The notes: generated by a model from the sequence alone, not told the origin. A DNA stretch of 64,000 nt from Paenibacillus sp. FSL R7-0337 (GCF_037969875.1 NZ_CP150218.1:248001-312000); one strand, 5' to 3'. Shown: positions 1 to 8,947, numbered from the stretch's first letter. Made by a program: numbers and translations.

Positions 1-1
1 G

Positions 2-454
2 ACCGGATTTGTCAATGTGGCAGCGCTGCAGCTGAATCCGCAGGCTAACGTACCAAAGAATACGCTGGAATCAACGGTAGTATATCCTTATACAATTTCT
101 GTTCTGAGCTCTCAAGGCAAGCGGATGAAGTCATCCGATACCCTGGATATCACTATGAACTACAGCCTGAAAAAGGATAACCTGTACGATGCAGGTGTGC
201 TGGAGCATAAGCTGATTCTGCAGATTACCGATCCGTTCGGCATCGCTACCGAGAAGGTTCTTACCCTGGGCACAGACCTGATTGAAGGGACGAATAACCA
301 GTATTCCTTCTCTCTCAGCAGACCCGTGTACAAGACGATGGACGGCGGCGCTTATAAGTTAGCCTTCTATGATGAATTCCAGGGTGAACGTCTGTTGCTG
401 GGCAGCCAGGCCTTCGGAGTCACTAACGTGGTTCCGAACAAGACAGAGGAATAA
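2..454 (+). CDS. 3' end of an unrecognised gene (partial)
   Basis: The reading frame is open from the left edge of the window (codon starting at base 2) to a TAA at 454, so only the last 150 residues of a longer protein are visible. The GTG at 17 is an internal codon rather than a convincing start, since the frame continues upstream and no ribosome binding site can be judged. The visible part is rich in beta-strand-like alternation (for example ITMNYSLKKDN and HKLILQITDPFG) and has no membrane segment, which suits an extracytoplasmic beta-sandwich domain. It ends 54 bp before an exporter operon on the same strand and may belong to it. I do not recognise the family. Confidence 0.7.
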   Translation, partial: TGFVNVAALQLNPQANVPKNTLESTVVYPYTISVLSSQGKRMKSSDTLDITMNYSLKKDNLYDAGVLEHKLILQITDPFGIATEKVLTLGTDLIEGTNNQYSFSLSRPVYKTMDGGAYKLAFYDEFQGERLLLGSQAFGVTNVVPNKTEE

Positions 455-508
455 TCGTCATTCACTCCACTAAAACATTCTTGTATTTTTAAAAAAGGAG
501 CAGCTTCC

Positions 509-1423
509 ATGTTGCGTGTTGAAGATATTACGCATTCGTACAAAAGCGGTAATGAATGGACCTCCGTTCTTCATAAAATCAATTTCACCGTCAAAAGAGG
601 AGAAATGGTTGCCCTGCTGGGCAGTTCAGGCTCCGGGAAGTCAACGCTCCTCAACCTGATGGCCGGCCTGATGAAGCCCACAGAAGGTCATATCTACATT
701 GCTGATCAGGACATTGTGAAGATGGGCGAGAATAAGCTTGCAGAGTTCCGCCGCAAGAACATCGGATTTATCTTTCAGGCCTATGAGCTGATTACCAGCC
801 TGACGGTTCGCGAGAACGTGGAGCTGCCGCTGGTCTTCCAGTCAGTCTCACCCAGGGCCCGTAAGGCTAAGGCGCTTGCACTGCTGGAGCAGGTGGGAAT
901 TCCTGACAAGGCGGATCTCTTCCCCTCGCAGCTCTCCGGGGGACAGCAGCAGCGTGTCAGTATAGCCCGGTCACTGATTACAGAGCCGTCGGTCATCTTC
1001 GCCGATGAACCGACGGGGAATCTGGATTCCAAGACTGAGGAAGAGATTATCGGCATTCTGCTGAACCTGAACCGGACGATGAAGACGACATTTATTGTTG
1101 TTACGCATGAATATAAGGTGGCTGAACAAATGCAGCGGATTTTCACGTTGAAGGACGGCTTCCTGGTCACTGAATCGCAGACAGCACCGCAAGCAGAGAT
1201 AGAACCACAGCTTGAGCTGCAGACAGAAGTACAGGTTGAAGAGCAAAATGCTGAGGAAGCTGAACCGCAGACCATGGTAGAGGTTGAAGAACAATTAGCT
1301 GCAGGAGCTGAACAGGAAGCTGTAGAGCCGCAGACAGCAGGAGCGGATGAAGATCCGCCGGCTGAGGAACCTGAACACCAGACCGCTGCGGAAGCTGATC
1401 CTGCAGAGGGAGGGAAGCCGTGA
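509..1423 (+). CDS. ABC transporter ATP-binding protein, MacB/YknY type, with acidic tail
   Basis: This is the ATPase of an export ABC system of the MacB/LolD/YknY group. Walker A is GSSGSGKST near residue 38, the signature is LSGGQQQRVSIA near residue 143, and Walker B is VIFADEPTGNLD near residue 165. A normal family member ends near residue 225. Here about 80 extra residues follow, made almost only of Glu, Gln, Ala, Pro and Thr, with recurring EPQ units (EPQLE, EPQTM, EPQTA). The tail is in frame and leads directly into the next gene, so it is not a read-through artefact. RBS AAAAGGAGCAG lies just upstream of the ATG. The permease and adaptor genes follow, so it probably powers efflux of a peptide or drug. 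Confidence 0.93.
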   Translation: MLRVEDITHSYKSGNEWTSVLHKINFTVKRGEMVALLGSSGSGKSTLLNLMAGLMKPTEGHIYIADQDIVKMGENKLAEFRRKNIGFIFQAYELITSLTVRENVELPLVFQSVSPRARKAKALALLEQVGIPDKADLFPSQLSGGQQQRVSIARSLITEPSVIFADEPTGNLDSKTEEEIIGILLNLNRTMKTTFIVVTHEYKVAEQMQRIFTLKDGFLVTESQTAPQAEIEPQLELQTEVQVEEQNAEEAEPQTMVEVEEQLAAGAEQEAVEPQTAGADEDPPAEEPEHQTAAEADPAEGGKP

Positions 1424-2808
1424 AGATCAGAGACATTTCACGGATGGCCTGGGAACAGGTCAAACGGCGCAAGGTGGTTACAGGTCTGTGTATGACCGGG
1501 ATATCCATCGGCTGCGCAGCCATTATTGTAGCCTTAAGCGTAGGCCAGTCTGCACAGGTCTATGTGACGGAACAAGTCAATGCCAACTTCAAAATGGATG
1601 AGATTATGGTCCAGCCGGGCGGAGGAATTCCGTCGAACGGCGGCCAGAGCGCAGGCGGCGGATCGGGAGGTGGGGCTGAGAACCTTGATCAGGGCAAGCT
1701 GACTGACCAGAAGCTGGAGATTATCCGCGGACTGAACCATGTGAAGGCGGCTTCGCCTTTTCAGGAGGCCGGATATCTCCAGTTACTAACGGTAGATAAC
1801 AAGATCTCGGATGTGAAGATTGTGGTGACTGATCTCCAGAAGCTGACAGCCTATGATCACAAATTCAAACAGGGCGGGGCGAACGACCAGGTTGGAACGA
1901 TAGTGCTTAATCACGGGGCTACCCTGGGCCTGATCGACCTGGAGACCCGGGGGAAGCTGTTCGAGCAGATGAGCAGCGGACCGTATAACCCCGAGCTGTA
2001 TCAGCAGTATGAGAAATTGTCCACTGTGCCGTCCGAGTTGTACCGTAAGCAGGTCCAGATTCAGGCTCAGGATTACAGTTCTACTTCACAGACAATCAAG
2101 CTTAGCTCGCCGCTTCAGGTCGGCGGTATTCTGGCGCTTCCCAAGGGAATGGATGATCAGCGGGCCTCGTACGACAAGATTATGTATATGTCGCCGGAGA
2201 CCGCCCAGCAGCTCGCCAAGGAGCTGACCTTCGATAATTCTACTTCCAGTTCACTCAGTCTCCCGCCGGAAGGAAGCTACAATTCGGTTACGGTCAAAGT
2301 AGACGATGTGGCGAACATCAAGCCGGTGGAGCAGATGATTCAGAAGCTGACTCTGAACGCTCAAGATAATCTGTACCAGCAGGAGATGCTGAAGGAGCAA
2401 TTTGATATGATCAAAATGGCGGCGCTCGGCATCGGGGTATTCATCCTGATCATCGCCTCCATCTCGATTATAGTAGCCATGACTATGTCCACCCATCAGC
2501 GGCGGCGCCAGATCGGGATTATGAAGGTTCTGGGAGCTAACATGGGGCAGATCCGTAACATGTTTATTACCGAAGCAGCGCTTCTGGGGCTGCTCGGGGG
2601 TATGCTGGGTGTCGCTTTCTCCTATTTAATTGTCATGGCACTTAACAAGCTGGTAGGCAGCGCAGGGGAGGGGATGAATTTCTTCATTCCGGTGATGAAT
2701 CTGCCGGTCGGAATGTCCTTTGCCATTATGACCGGTGTGCTGTCGGGGATCTATCCGGCGATCAGCGCCTCCAGAACCGATGCATTAACCGCTATTAAAC
2801 GAGACTAA
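1420..2808 (+). CDS. ABC transporter permease, MacB/FtsX type
   Basis: The 462-residue protein has the MacB-type plan: one membrane segment near residues 20-42, a large extracellular domain to about residue 330 with a Gly/Ser-rich stretch near residues 66-85, then three membrane segments near 332-355, 385-408 and 425-450. The FtsX signature region RRRQIGIMKVLGA precedes the third segment. It starts with GTG overlapping the TGA of the ATPase gene by 4 bp (GTGA), with GGGAGGGAAG upstream, so the two are translationally coupled. Its partners are the ATPase before and the HlyD-like adaptor after; together they resemble the Bacillus YknXYZ exporter, although gene order differs. Confidence 0.92.
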   Translation: MKIRDISRMAWEQVKRRKVVTGLCMTGISIGCAAIIVALSVGQSAQVYVTEQVNANFKMDEIMVQPGGGIPSNGGQSAGGGSGGGAENLDQGKLTDQKLEIIRGLNHVKAASPFQEAGYLQLLTVDNKISDVKIVVTDLQKLTAYDHKFKQGGANDQVGTIVLNHGATLGLIDLETRGKLFEQMSSGPYNPELYQQYEKLSTVPSELYRKQVQIQAQDYSSTSQTIKLSSPLQVGGILALPKGMDDQRASYDKIMYMSPETAQQLAKELTFDNSTSSSLSLPPEGSYNSVTVKVDDVANIKPVEQMIQKLTLNAQDNLYQQEMLKEQFDMIKMAALGIGVFILIIASISIIVAMTMSTHQRRRQIGIMKVLGANMGQIRNMFITEAALLGLLGGMLGVAFSYLIVMALNKLVGSAGEGMNFFIPVMNLPVGMSFAIMTGVLSGIYPAISASRTDALTAIKRD

Positions 2809-2835
2809 CCCTAAGCTAGAAAGGAAGCCGAAACA

Positions 2836-3936
2836 ATGAAGAGGACTCTAAAGAAGAGCCTGAAATGGATCATAATCTTAGGTATCATCGGAACTGCCGG
2901 TTATTTCGGATATACCAAATTCTTCAAGGCTGATGAGACCGCCGATCTCCCGCCTGAACCGATGCAGGTAATCAGCTTCCCGGTAACGGAAGAGACGTTA
3001 ACCAGCACAGTGCAGATCAAAGGCAGATCGCAATATCAGCAGGAGACGCTGGTGTATGCCCCCTTTGCTTCCAAGGTGACTTCCTGGAAGGTGGAGAACG
3101 GGGCGCAGGTGAAGAAGGGCCAGGTGCTCTTCACCCTGGACCAGAGCACACTCCGTAATGAGATTGCTACGGCGGAGGCGACTGCCCGTAAGGCGAAGCT
3201 GGAGGGGGAGCTGAACGCTTTTGTCAGCCAGCAGGAGGATGATTCCTCGGCCCCGGCCGGAACAGAAGCGGAACGGCTAAAGGCCTTGGCTGCCCAGGAA
3301 ACCGCCCGTCTAAGCGATGAGCTGAACCAGGTGAATGCCGAGATTCAAGCCAAAGAGCTTGCGGAGAAGAAGACGAAGCTGAACACTGCGGTATTCCATG
3401 CACCGGAGAACGGCATCTTCCTCTTCGACAGCAGCAAGGAACGGCCACAGACCGTCACTGACAATCAGTACATCGGCAAGATTGTGGACACGAACAAGGT
3501 AGAGTTCATTGCACAGGTCGGGGAGCAGGACATCTTCCGCATCAAAAAAGGCATGAAGGTGAAGGTGAAGATGACTGCCGTCAAAGACCTGGTCCTGAAC
3601 GGAGAGGTAACCGGAGTGGCCAAGTTCGCCACGACGACCACCGGACAGAACACAGCCGGCCAGCTTCCGCAATTCGAGGTGGTCATCTCTATGCAGCCGG
3701 ACGAGCATTTGATGGGCGGTCTTAGCCTAAGCGGAGACGTCGAGACCTCGCGCAAAGAGAAGGCGGTAGTTGTATCCAATATCGCCGTCATCCGTGAAGG
3801 GGATCTAGCCTTCGTTATGGTGGACAAAGGAAACGGCCAGTACGAACGCAAAGAGATCAAGACCGGAATGGAAACGACCGATAAAACAGAGGTGCTGTCG
3901 GGACTGAAGGCAGGAGACACCGTGGTTCTGCAATAG
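2836..3936 (+). CDS. HlyD/MacA/YknX-like membrane fusion adaptor
   Basis: A 366-residue protein with an N-terminal membrane anchor (about residues 11-28), followed by a biotinyl-lipoyl-like half motif (VYAPFASKVTSWKVENG and VKKGQVLFTLD, near residues 74-105), a helical hairpin (about 115-180), the second lipoyl half (FHAPENGIF) and beta-barrel domains to the C-terminus. This is the plan of the periplasmic-adaptor family, which in Gram-positive bacteria works outside the membrane with MacB-like permeases. The RBS AAAGGAAG is 10 bp upstream of the ATG, and the gene lies 27 bp after the permease. It is the last gene of the operon: a strong terminator follows at 3959. Confidence 0.93.
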   Translation: MKRTLKKSLKWIIILGIIGTAGYFGYTKFFKADETADLPPEPMQVISFPVTEETLTSTVQIKGRSQYQQETLVYAPFASKVTSWKVENGAQVKKGQVLFTLDQSTLRNEIATAEATARKAKLEGELNAFVSQQEDDSSAPAGTEAERLKALAAQETARLSDELNQVNAEIQAKELAEKKTKLNTAVFHAPENGIFLFDSSKERPQTVTDNQYIGKIVDTNKVEFIAQVGEQDIFRIKKGMKVKVKMTAVKDLVLNGEVTGVAKFATTTTGQNTAGQLPQFEVVISMQPDEHLMGGLSLSGDVETSRKEKAVVVSNIAVIREGDLAFVMVDKGNGQYERKEIKTGMETTDKTEVLSGLKAGDTVVLQ

Positions 3937-3958
3937 TTAGCAGTAGTTGACAGCAGTT

Positions 3959-3999
3959 AAAAGCCCCAAACCCGGGTAATAACCGGATTTGGGGCTTTT
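3959..3999. terminator. Bidirectional rho-independent terminator
   Basis: Perfect 12-bp arms AAAAGCCCCAAA and TTTGGGGCTTTT surround a short loop that can itself pair (CCGGG/CCGG). It lies between the exporter operon and the convergent GH3 gene and has A and T tracts for both directions. Confidence 0.9.
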
Positions 4000-4071
4000 C
4001 TGTAGATTGTAGCCTGAATGGAGGGCAGCAGTTGGATTTTGTACACTTGTTGCTGAACGATTTGAACATTA

Positions 4072-5412
4072 TTACTTCCGCATGAACGGCTTACGCCAAG
4101 CCTGGATGTCACTGTTCAGGCCAGCAAGATCAGGCAAGGGCACTGCTTCGTCCGTTAACTGATACTTGGCCTTCAGCGACAGAATCCGGTAGACACTCTC
4201 GTCAATCCGGGCTTCGGAGACGCTGCCGTTCTTGACACTGTCCAGCAGTGCGGCGCGTACGGCTTGCTCGTTCTTGTATTCATGGGCGACAAGCAGGATA
4301 TCGCTGCCGGCCAATACGGATTCTACTGCCGCAGCAGGGAGGCTGTAATTCTTGATGATTGCGCCCATGGTCATGTCATCCGTAATGACAACCCCTTCGT
4401 ATCCCATCTGCCCGCGCAGCTGCTGGCCGATAATCACTTGGGACAGAGACGCTGGCTTGTCCGGGTCGAGCTTCGGATATAGAATATGGGCCACCATTAC
4501 AGCATCGGCCTTCTCCCGGATCGCTGCCTGGAATGGCAGCCATTCCAGTGCTGCCAGCTGGGTCTCTGTCTTGTTGATCACAGGCAGCTCCAGGTGTGAG
4601 TCTACCGAGGTATCGCCATGGCCTGGATAATGCTTGACCACGGGAATGACGCCTGCGCGCTCAAGCCCCTTCATCTCGGCAATGCCTAGCCGGGTGACCA
4701 GCTCTGCGCTGTTGCCGAAGGAACGGTCACCAATTACCGGATTATCCGGGTTACTGTTGATATCGAGCACCGGCGCGAAGTCCATATTGAAGCCGGAGGA
4801 TTTCACCGCCCGTCCGAGCAGCTCGCCCAACGTTCCGGCAGCTGTGGCATCGTCTCCGCTGCCGACAGCAGCGTTCGAGGGGAAGGCGGCGTAGTCATCA
4901 GGAAGACGGCTGACCTTGCCGCCTTCCTGATCGACACTAATGAACAGCGGCGCGGGATTCCCCGAATTACTCTGCTTCAAGGCGTTGGTCAGCTGCACCA
5001 GCTCCTTCAAGTTGCCGACATTACCCGAATACAGAATGATTCCGCCCACCTTATCTTCGGCAATCATCTTCCGCGCTTCAGCACCTGCTGTTTTGCCTTG
5101 GACGCCGACCAGCAGCATCTGCCCGATCTTCTCCTCCAGGGTCATTCCGGAGAGCTTCCGGGAGACGGGGTCAGGAGTGGCCGAAGCCTCAGGTGACGGT
5201 GTCGCTTCTGCTTCGGTTGCTCCTGGTGTCTGTACGGCGGCCGGAGAGGCTGCTGACGCAGCAGGGGTGGAGCCGGTATTGGTACTAACCTGTGCGGAAT
5301 TTCCATTCCCCTCACAGCCGCTTGCCAGAAGCAGGCAGGCGGAGGCGGCGAGGGGGAGGAGAGAGTGGCGGAGTGGATTATTGTTTATCTTCTGAAGGCT
5401 GAACCATTTCAT
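4072..5412 (-). CDS. Glycoside hydrolase family 3 lipoprotein, NagZ-like beta-N-acetylhexosaminidase
   Basis: The 446-residue protein begins with a lipoprotein signal (hydrophobic stretch then lipobox LASGC, Cys near residue 33), a low-complexity Ala/Thr/Pro/Glu linker to about residue 80, and a single GH3 N-terminal catalytic domain. NagZ hallmarks are visible: KHYPGHGDTSVDSH, carrying the His that works with Asp as acid/base in NagZ enzymes, and VVITDDMTMGAI with the nucleophile Asp. It should hydrolyse terminal GlcNAc, most likely from peptidoglycan fragments, on the outer face of the membrane. The start is supported by AAAGGAAG upstream. It stands alone between convergent and divergent neighbours. 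Other GH3 specificities are possible but the DSH motif favours NagZ. Confidence 0.9.
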   Translation of the reverse strand: MKWFSLQKINNNPLRHSLLPLAASACLLLASGCEGNGNSAQVSTNTGSTPAASAASPAAVQTPGATEAEATPSPEASATPDPVSRKLSGMTLEEKIGQMLLVGVQGKTAGAEARKMIAEDKVGGIILYSGNVGNLKELVQLTNALKQSNSGNPAPLFISVDQEGGKVSRLPDDYAAFPSNAAVGSGDDATAAGTLGELLGRAVKSSGFNMDFAPVLDINSNPDNPVIGDRSFGNSAELVTRLGIAEMKGLERAGVIPVVKHYPGHGDTSVDSHLELPVINKTETQLAALEWLPFQAAIREKADAVMVAHILYPKLDPDKPASLSQVIIGQQLRGQMGYEGVVITDDMTMGAIIKNYSLPAAAVESVLAGSDILLVAHEYKNEQAVRAALLDSVKNGSVSEARIDESVYRILSLKAKYQLTDEAVPLPDLAGLNSDIQAWRKPFMRK

Positions 5413-5527
5413 CGCGGGAATCTTCCTTTCGATTGCGGTTTGGCGGATAAGAATGATAGAATGAACAAGACATTACATAAGAACTGCATCAAGCATAATC
5501 AATACTATAGGATGAGGTGACCTGTCA

Positions 5528-6031
5528 ATGAAAGAGCAATTAATGAACACGCTTAATGAACAAATGAATTTCGAATTCTATTCTGCGCATGTCTATCTTG
5601 CGATGGCTGCGTACTGTTCCGGTGAGAGCCTGGACGGATTCGCCAATTTCTTTTTGGTGCAGGCTGAAGAAGAACGGTTCCATGCCATGAAGATCTACAA
5701 ATTCCTGAATGACCGTGATTATCGGGCAACCCTTGCGGCAATGCCTGAACCGAACAATGAGTATAGCTCTATGCTGGATGCGTTCGAGCATGCCTTCGCG
5801 CATGAGCAGCAGAATACGAAGAAATTCTATCATCTGGCGGATCTGGCCCTGGATGAACGGGAGCATGCGACGATCTATTTCCTGAAATGGTTCATTGATG
5901 AGCAGGTGGAAGAGGAGGCGCTCTTCAGCAACATTATCGCCAAGCTCAAACGGATCGAAACCGACAGCAACGCCTTCTATATGCTGGATGCAGAATTTGC
6001 AGCACGTTCGTTTACTCCTCCAGCGGAGTAG
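5528..6031 (+). CDS. Ferritin (non-haem iron storage)
   Basis: A 167-residue four-helix protein with ferritin ferroxidase residues in order: EFYSAHVYLAMA in helix A, AEEERFHAMKIY in helix B (E-x2-H pair), and the helix C/D region with DEREHATIYFLKWFIDEQVEEE. Length and motifs match bacterial ferritin rather than Dps or haem-containing bacterioferritin. It should oxidise Fe(II) and store Fe(III) in a 24-mer. The ATG at 5528 follows GATGAGGTGAC. It is monocistronic: a terminator begins at 6066. I looked for a Fur or PerR box upstream and found no convincing one. Confidence 0.93.
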   Translation: MKEQLMNTLNEQMNFEFYSAHVYLAMAAYCSGESLDGFANFFLVQAEEERFHAMKIYKFLNDRDYRATLAAMPEPNNEYSSMLDAFEHAFAHEQQNTKKFYHLADLALDEREHATIYFLKWFIDEQVEEEALFSNIIAKLKRIETDSNAFYMLDAEFAARSFTPPAE

Positions 6032-6065
6032 TAGACAGCCAGTGTAAGCGATCATACGTAAGCTC

Positions 6066-6103
6066 AGCGGCATTCTCCTGAAGAGGGGAAGCCGCTTATT
6101 TTT
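6066..6103 (+). terminator. Terminator of the ferritin gene
   Basis: Stem AGCGGC-TTCTCC pairing with GGGGAA-GCCGCT, followed by TTATTTTT. Confidence 0.75.
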
Positions 6104-6110
6104 GTGCAAA

Positions 6111-6206
6111 TAGAAGAATTTATATGTTGCACACGATAAATTATCCTTCTATTTCTCGCTGAAACGGTATCGTCCTTTCAAAGGACGGCAATGCCGTTTC
6201 CACTTG
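6111..6206 (+). repeat. Dispersed 95-nt hairpin repeat, copy 1
   Basis: Copy 1 of an intergenic element found three times in the window. It begins TAGAAGAATTTATATG, contains the conserved CTTCTATTTCTCGCTG, and ends with a two-tier hairpin at 6161-6200: outer arms GAAACGG/CCGTTTC and inner arms CGTCCTTT/AAAGGACG. It ends with CCACTTG. The rest of the gap, 6207-6437, holds a 13-bp palindrome TAGGGTCACCCTA (6214-6226) and an 18-bp dyad TAGTAT-N6-ATACTA (6414-6431) just before the next gene; I see no gene in it. Confidence 0.8.
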
Positions 6207-6451
6207 GCCGGCTTAGGGTCACCCTATAGTTAGACTACGTTTTGCAAGAAAAGTTACACGGCCTGTCAGCAGCAGATGAACTGCAAAGTTGAACAAGGGC
6301 AAAGAATGTTGGGGGCTGCAACTTACTTCCGGGTTCCCAACTCTATTTAGCGGGGTTAACTCTTGCGCTGTCCGGCAACACTGTTTCTCTAGACCCACCC
6401 GTAACTCAGCGTGTAGTATGGAACAATACTAATCTTTGGAGGTCCTTTTTC

Positions 6452-7315
6452 TTGGAAAATTACAGCGATATCAAACAAAGTGAAAAAGGAGCATGGCTAA
6501 GTCTATTAGCATACATACTCTTATCTGCCGTCAAATTATTCATAGGAACGGTGTCAGGCTCTCAGGCTCTCCTTGCTGACGGGCTGAATAACAGCACCGA
6601 CATTATTGCTTCTCTGGCTATCCTGACCGGGCTTAGGATTTCCCGCAGACCCCCGGATTCCAATCATAGCTATGGTCATTTCAGAGCAGAGACAGTTGCC
6701 GCACTGGTCGCCTCTTTTATCATGATTGCTGTAGGCTTCCAAGTGCTCTATCAGGGTGTGAACAAATTCATTCAGCCTGTGCTGGAGACCCCTGATCTGA
6801 TCGCCGCGTGGACGGCAGCTGCCTGTGCTGTGGTTATGATCGCAGTCTACCGTTATAACATCAGGCTTGCCCGCAACCTGAACAGCAATTCAATGCATGC
6901 AGTGGCGCAGGACAACCGTTCGGATGCGCTGGTCAGCATGGGAGCCTTCGTCGGCATTATCGGCTCACAGTTCGGAATTCCCTGGTTAGATCCGCTCACA
7001 GCCACGATTGTCGGACTGCTGATCTGCAAGACAGCCTGGGATATTTTCCGCAAAGCTACACATGACCTCACCGATGGCTTCGATGCCGGTAAGCTTGAGC
7101 AGATGAAGCAGACGGTCGCTGAGATTGAAGGTGTGGAGTCGATTAAGGATATCAAGGCCCGTATTCACGGCAATAATGTGCTGGTCGATACTACAGTGCT
7201 GGTGGATTCCAGTCTCAATGTGGTGCAGAGTCACGATATTACGGAGGAGATCGAAGATCAGCTCAAGGACCGTCATCAGGTCGCTACCGTGCTAGTCCAT
7301 ATCGAACCGATGTGA
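6452..7315 (+). CDS. Cation diffusion facilitator (CDF) metal exporter
   Basis: The 287-residue protein has the CDF plan: membrane segments in residues 12-190, then a cytoplasmic ferredoxin-like domain (about 205-287). Metal-site residues are present: DGLNNSTD in TM2 (two Asp four apart), HSYGHFRAE between TM2 and TM3, and QDNRSDALVS in TM5. It should export Zn, Mn, Fe or a related divalent metal using the proton gradient. The start is a TTG with GGAGGT 8 bp upstream; no ATG in this frame fits better. The nearby ferritin suggests iron or manganese, but this is context only. A terminator follows at 7349. Confidence 0.92.
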   Translation: MENYSDIKQSEKGAWLSLLAYILLSAVKLFIGTVSGSQALLADGLNNSTDIIASLAILTGLRISRRPPDSNHSYGHFRAETVAALVASFIMIAVGFQVLYQGVNKFIQPVLETPDLIAAWTAAACAVVMIAVYRYNIRLARNLNSNSMHAVAQDNRSDALVSMGAFVGIIGSQFGIPWLDPLTATIVGLLICKTAWDIFRKATHDLTDGFDAGKLEQMKQTVAEIEGVESIKDIKARIHGNNVLVDTTVLVDSSLNVVQSHDITEEIEDQLKDRHQVATVLVHIEPM

Positions 7316-7348
7316 TCAACAGGTGCACAACAAGAATAGGTTACATGA

Positions 7349-7379
7349 ATTGCCTTGCTTTCGGGTGAGGCGATTTTTT
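7349..7379 (+). terminator. Terminator of the CDF gene
   Basis: ATTGCCT pairs with AGGCGAT around a 12-nt loop, followed by a T tract. Confidence 0.7.
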
Positions 7380-7419
7380 GTGCTGTATTGGGGGGGGATT
7401 GCTCTTCCTCCCGGCAGAC

Positions 7420-7449
7420 TTGCCCGCATTCCCTTAACATGTATATAAT
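7420..7449 (+). promoter_or_regulatory. Candidate promoter with overlapping dyad
   Basis: TTGCCC (7420-7425), an 18-nt spacer and TATAAT (7444-7449) lie upstream of the Nudix regulator gene. The -10 box sits inside a dyad TAACAT-N15-ATGTTA (about 7436-7462). A self-acting operator for the Nudix regulator is possible but unproven. Confidence 0.45.
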
Positions 7450-7507
7450 ATCAATATGTTATTAACAACCGATTCCTATTAATCGATTCAAGACAAGGAG
7501 AATATCC

Positions 7508-8413
7508 ATGCCAAATCAACCAGTCACCGACCCCAACGGCTTAAACGAGGAGCAATTCCTGAAAAATTATAATGCCGGCAACTACGAACGTCCGTCTGTC
7601 ACCGTCGATATGCTGATCTTCACCGTAATGGAGCAGGAGCAGGATAACTACCGCAAGCTGGCAGATAAGTCTTTGCAACTGCTGCTGATTCAACGCGGGG
7701 AACATCCGTTTCTGGGACAATGGGCCTTGCCTGGAGGGTTCGTAGGGATCAGTGAGAGCGTAGAGGAGGCAGCCCGCCGGGAGCTGTACAGCGAGACTAA
7801 TATCAATAACATCTACATGGAGCAGCTGTATACCTGGGGCGAGGTAGACCGTGATCCGCGGATGCGGGTGATCAGCTGTTCCTACATGGCGCTCGTGGAC
7901 CGCAAGGCTCTGGACGTACAGGCAGGGGATGATGCAGCCGCAGCCGCCTGGTTCGACGTCTCATACCACATTCTGGAGACCCGCCGCGAGGTGCTGGAGC
8001 AGGATGTCCGTCAGGAGACACTGGTGGAGATTATACTGGAGAATGAGCAGGAGAAGCTAAGCGGGGTGGTGAAGCTTACGGAGACTATTCAGGGGCATGT
8101 CCGCCAGGTCAGCCGTGAGATCGTGCGCAGCACGGGGTTTTCTTTTGACCATCTGCTCATGGTGCAGTATGCCATCGAACGTCTGCGCGGCAAGGTGGAA
8201 TATACGGATATTATCTTCAATCTCATGCCGCCGCTATTCACCTTATCCGAGTTGCAGCGTGTATATGAGATCATCCTCGGCAAGGAGTTGCTCGCCGCCG
8301 CTTTCCGCCGCAAAATCGCAGAGCGGGTCATCGAGACGGATCAGAGCACCCGGGATGCCGGACACCGTCCCTCGAAGCTGTACCGGTATAACCGGGAGTG
8401 GAATTTATTTTGA
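7508..8413 (+). CDS. NrtR-like Nudix-domain transcriptional regulator
   Basis: The 301-residue protein has an N-terminal Nudix fold (about residues 30-165) and a C-terminal winged-helix-like part (about 185-290, including LFTLSELQRVYEIILGKEL and FRRKI), the arrangement of NrtR regulators that sense ADP-ribose and control NAD metabolism. The Nudix box is degenerate: it starts well (G77-x5-E83, then R91-E92), but the EE pair is S95-E96 and the conserved Gly is N98. In NrtR proteins loss of catalytic residues goes with a sensory role, so I infer a regulator, not a hydrolase. No NAD gene is adjacent. RBS AAGGAG lies 5 bp upstream of the ATG. It could instead be an active Nudix enzyme of the same architecture. 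Confidence 0.8.
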   Translation: MPNQPVTDPNGLNEEQFLKNYNAGNYERPSVTVDMLIFTVMEQEQDNYRKLADKSLQLLLIQRGEHPFLGQWALPGGFVGISESVEEAARRELYSETNINNIYMEQLYTWGEVDRDPRMRVISCSYMALVDRKALDVQAGDDAAAAAWFDVSYHILETRREVLEQDVRQETLVEIILENEQEKLSGVVKLTETIQGHVRQVSREIVRSTGFSFDHLLMVQYAIERLRGKVEYTDIIFNLMPPLFTLSELQRVYEIILGKELLAAAFRRKIAERVIETDQSTRDAGHRPSKLYRYNREWNLF

Positions 8414-8533
8414 GACTGCTCTCCTGTCTGGCAACGCCGCCCTGTGATGTTCTTAATAGAACTTTCATAGGGAAAAGCAGACAATAAGTTATATTTTTAC
8501 TATTGTGTTTAGGGTAAAGGACAGGGTGAGCCT

Positions 8534-8947
8534 ATGATTAGCTGGAAAGATTCGTATGATATCGGAGTAGAAAAGATTGATTGTCAGCACAGACAGCTGC
8601 TGGTGAAGCTGAATGATTTTTTTGAAGCCTGCAGCAACCAGCAGGGCAAAGAAAAGATCGAAGAAACGCTGAAGTTCCTCAAGGACTATACTGTGGAGCA
8701 TTTCGGCAGTGAAGAGCAGCTGATGAAGGATATCGACTTTCCCGAGCTGACGGAGCATCAGAAGACGCACGCTGAGTTCGTGCAGACAGTGTTGGAACTG
8801 GAGGAGACGGTTAAGACCAAAGGGGTATCCGTATTATCCACAATCAAGCTGAACCGGACGCTCACAGACTGGCTGATCAATCATATTCATAAATGCGACA
8901 AGCTAATCGGTGAATGCATCGCTGCCAAGGGGAACCAGGCGGTCTAA
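8534..8947 (+). CDS. Bacteriohemerythrin
   Basis: A 137-residue single-domain hemerythrin. The di-iron ligand pattern is readable in order: the first His in CQHRQLL, HFGSEEQLM (His and Glu), HQKTHAEF (two His), and INHIHKCDK (His and Asp). Length is typical of a stand-alone bacteriohemerythrin. It should bind O2 or NO reversibly or buffer iron in the cytoplasm. The start has GGACAGGGTGAG upstream. It is monocistronic, with a small terminator at 8966. Confidence 0.92.
   Translation: MISWKDSYDIGVEKIDCQHRQLLVKLNDFFEACSNQQGKEKIEETLKFLKDYTVEHFGSEEQLMKDIDFPELTEHQKTHAEFVQTVLELEETVKTKGVSVLSTIKLNRTLTDWLINHIHKCDKLIGECIAAKGNQAV

Noticed and set aside
5420..5527. Fur or PerR box before the ferritin gene
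   Set aside because: Only loose GATAAG/ATGATAG pieces; no 15- or 19-bp dyad close enough to either consensus.
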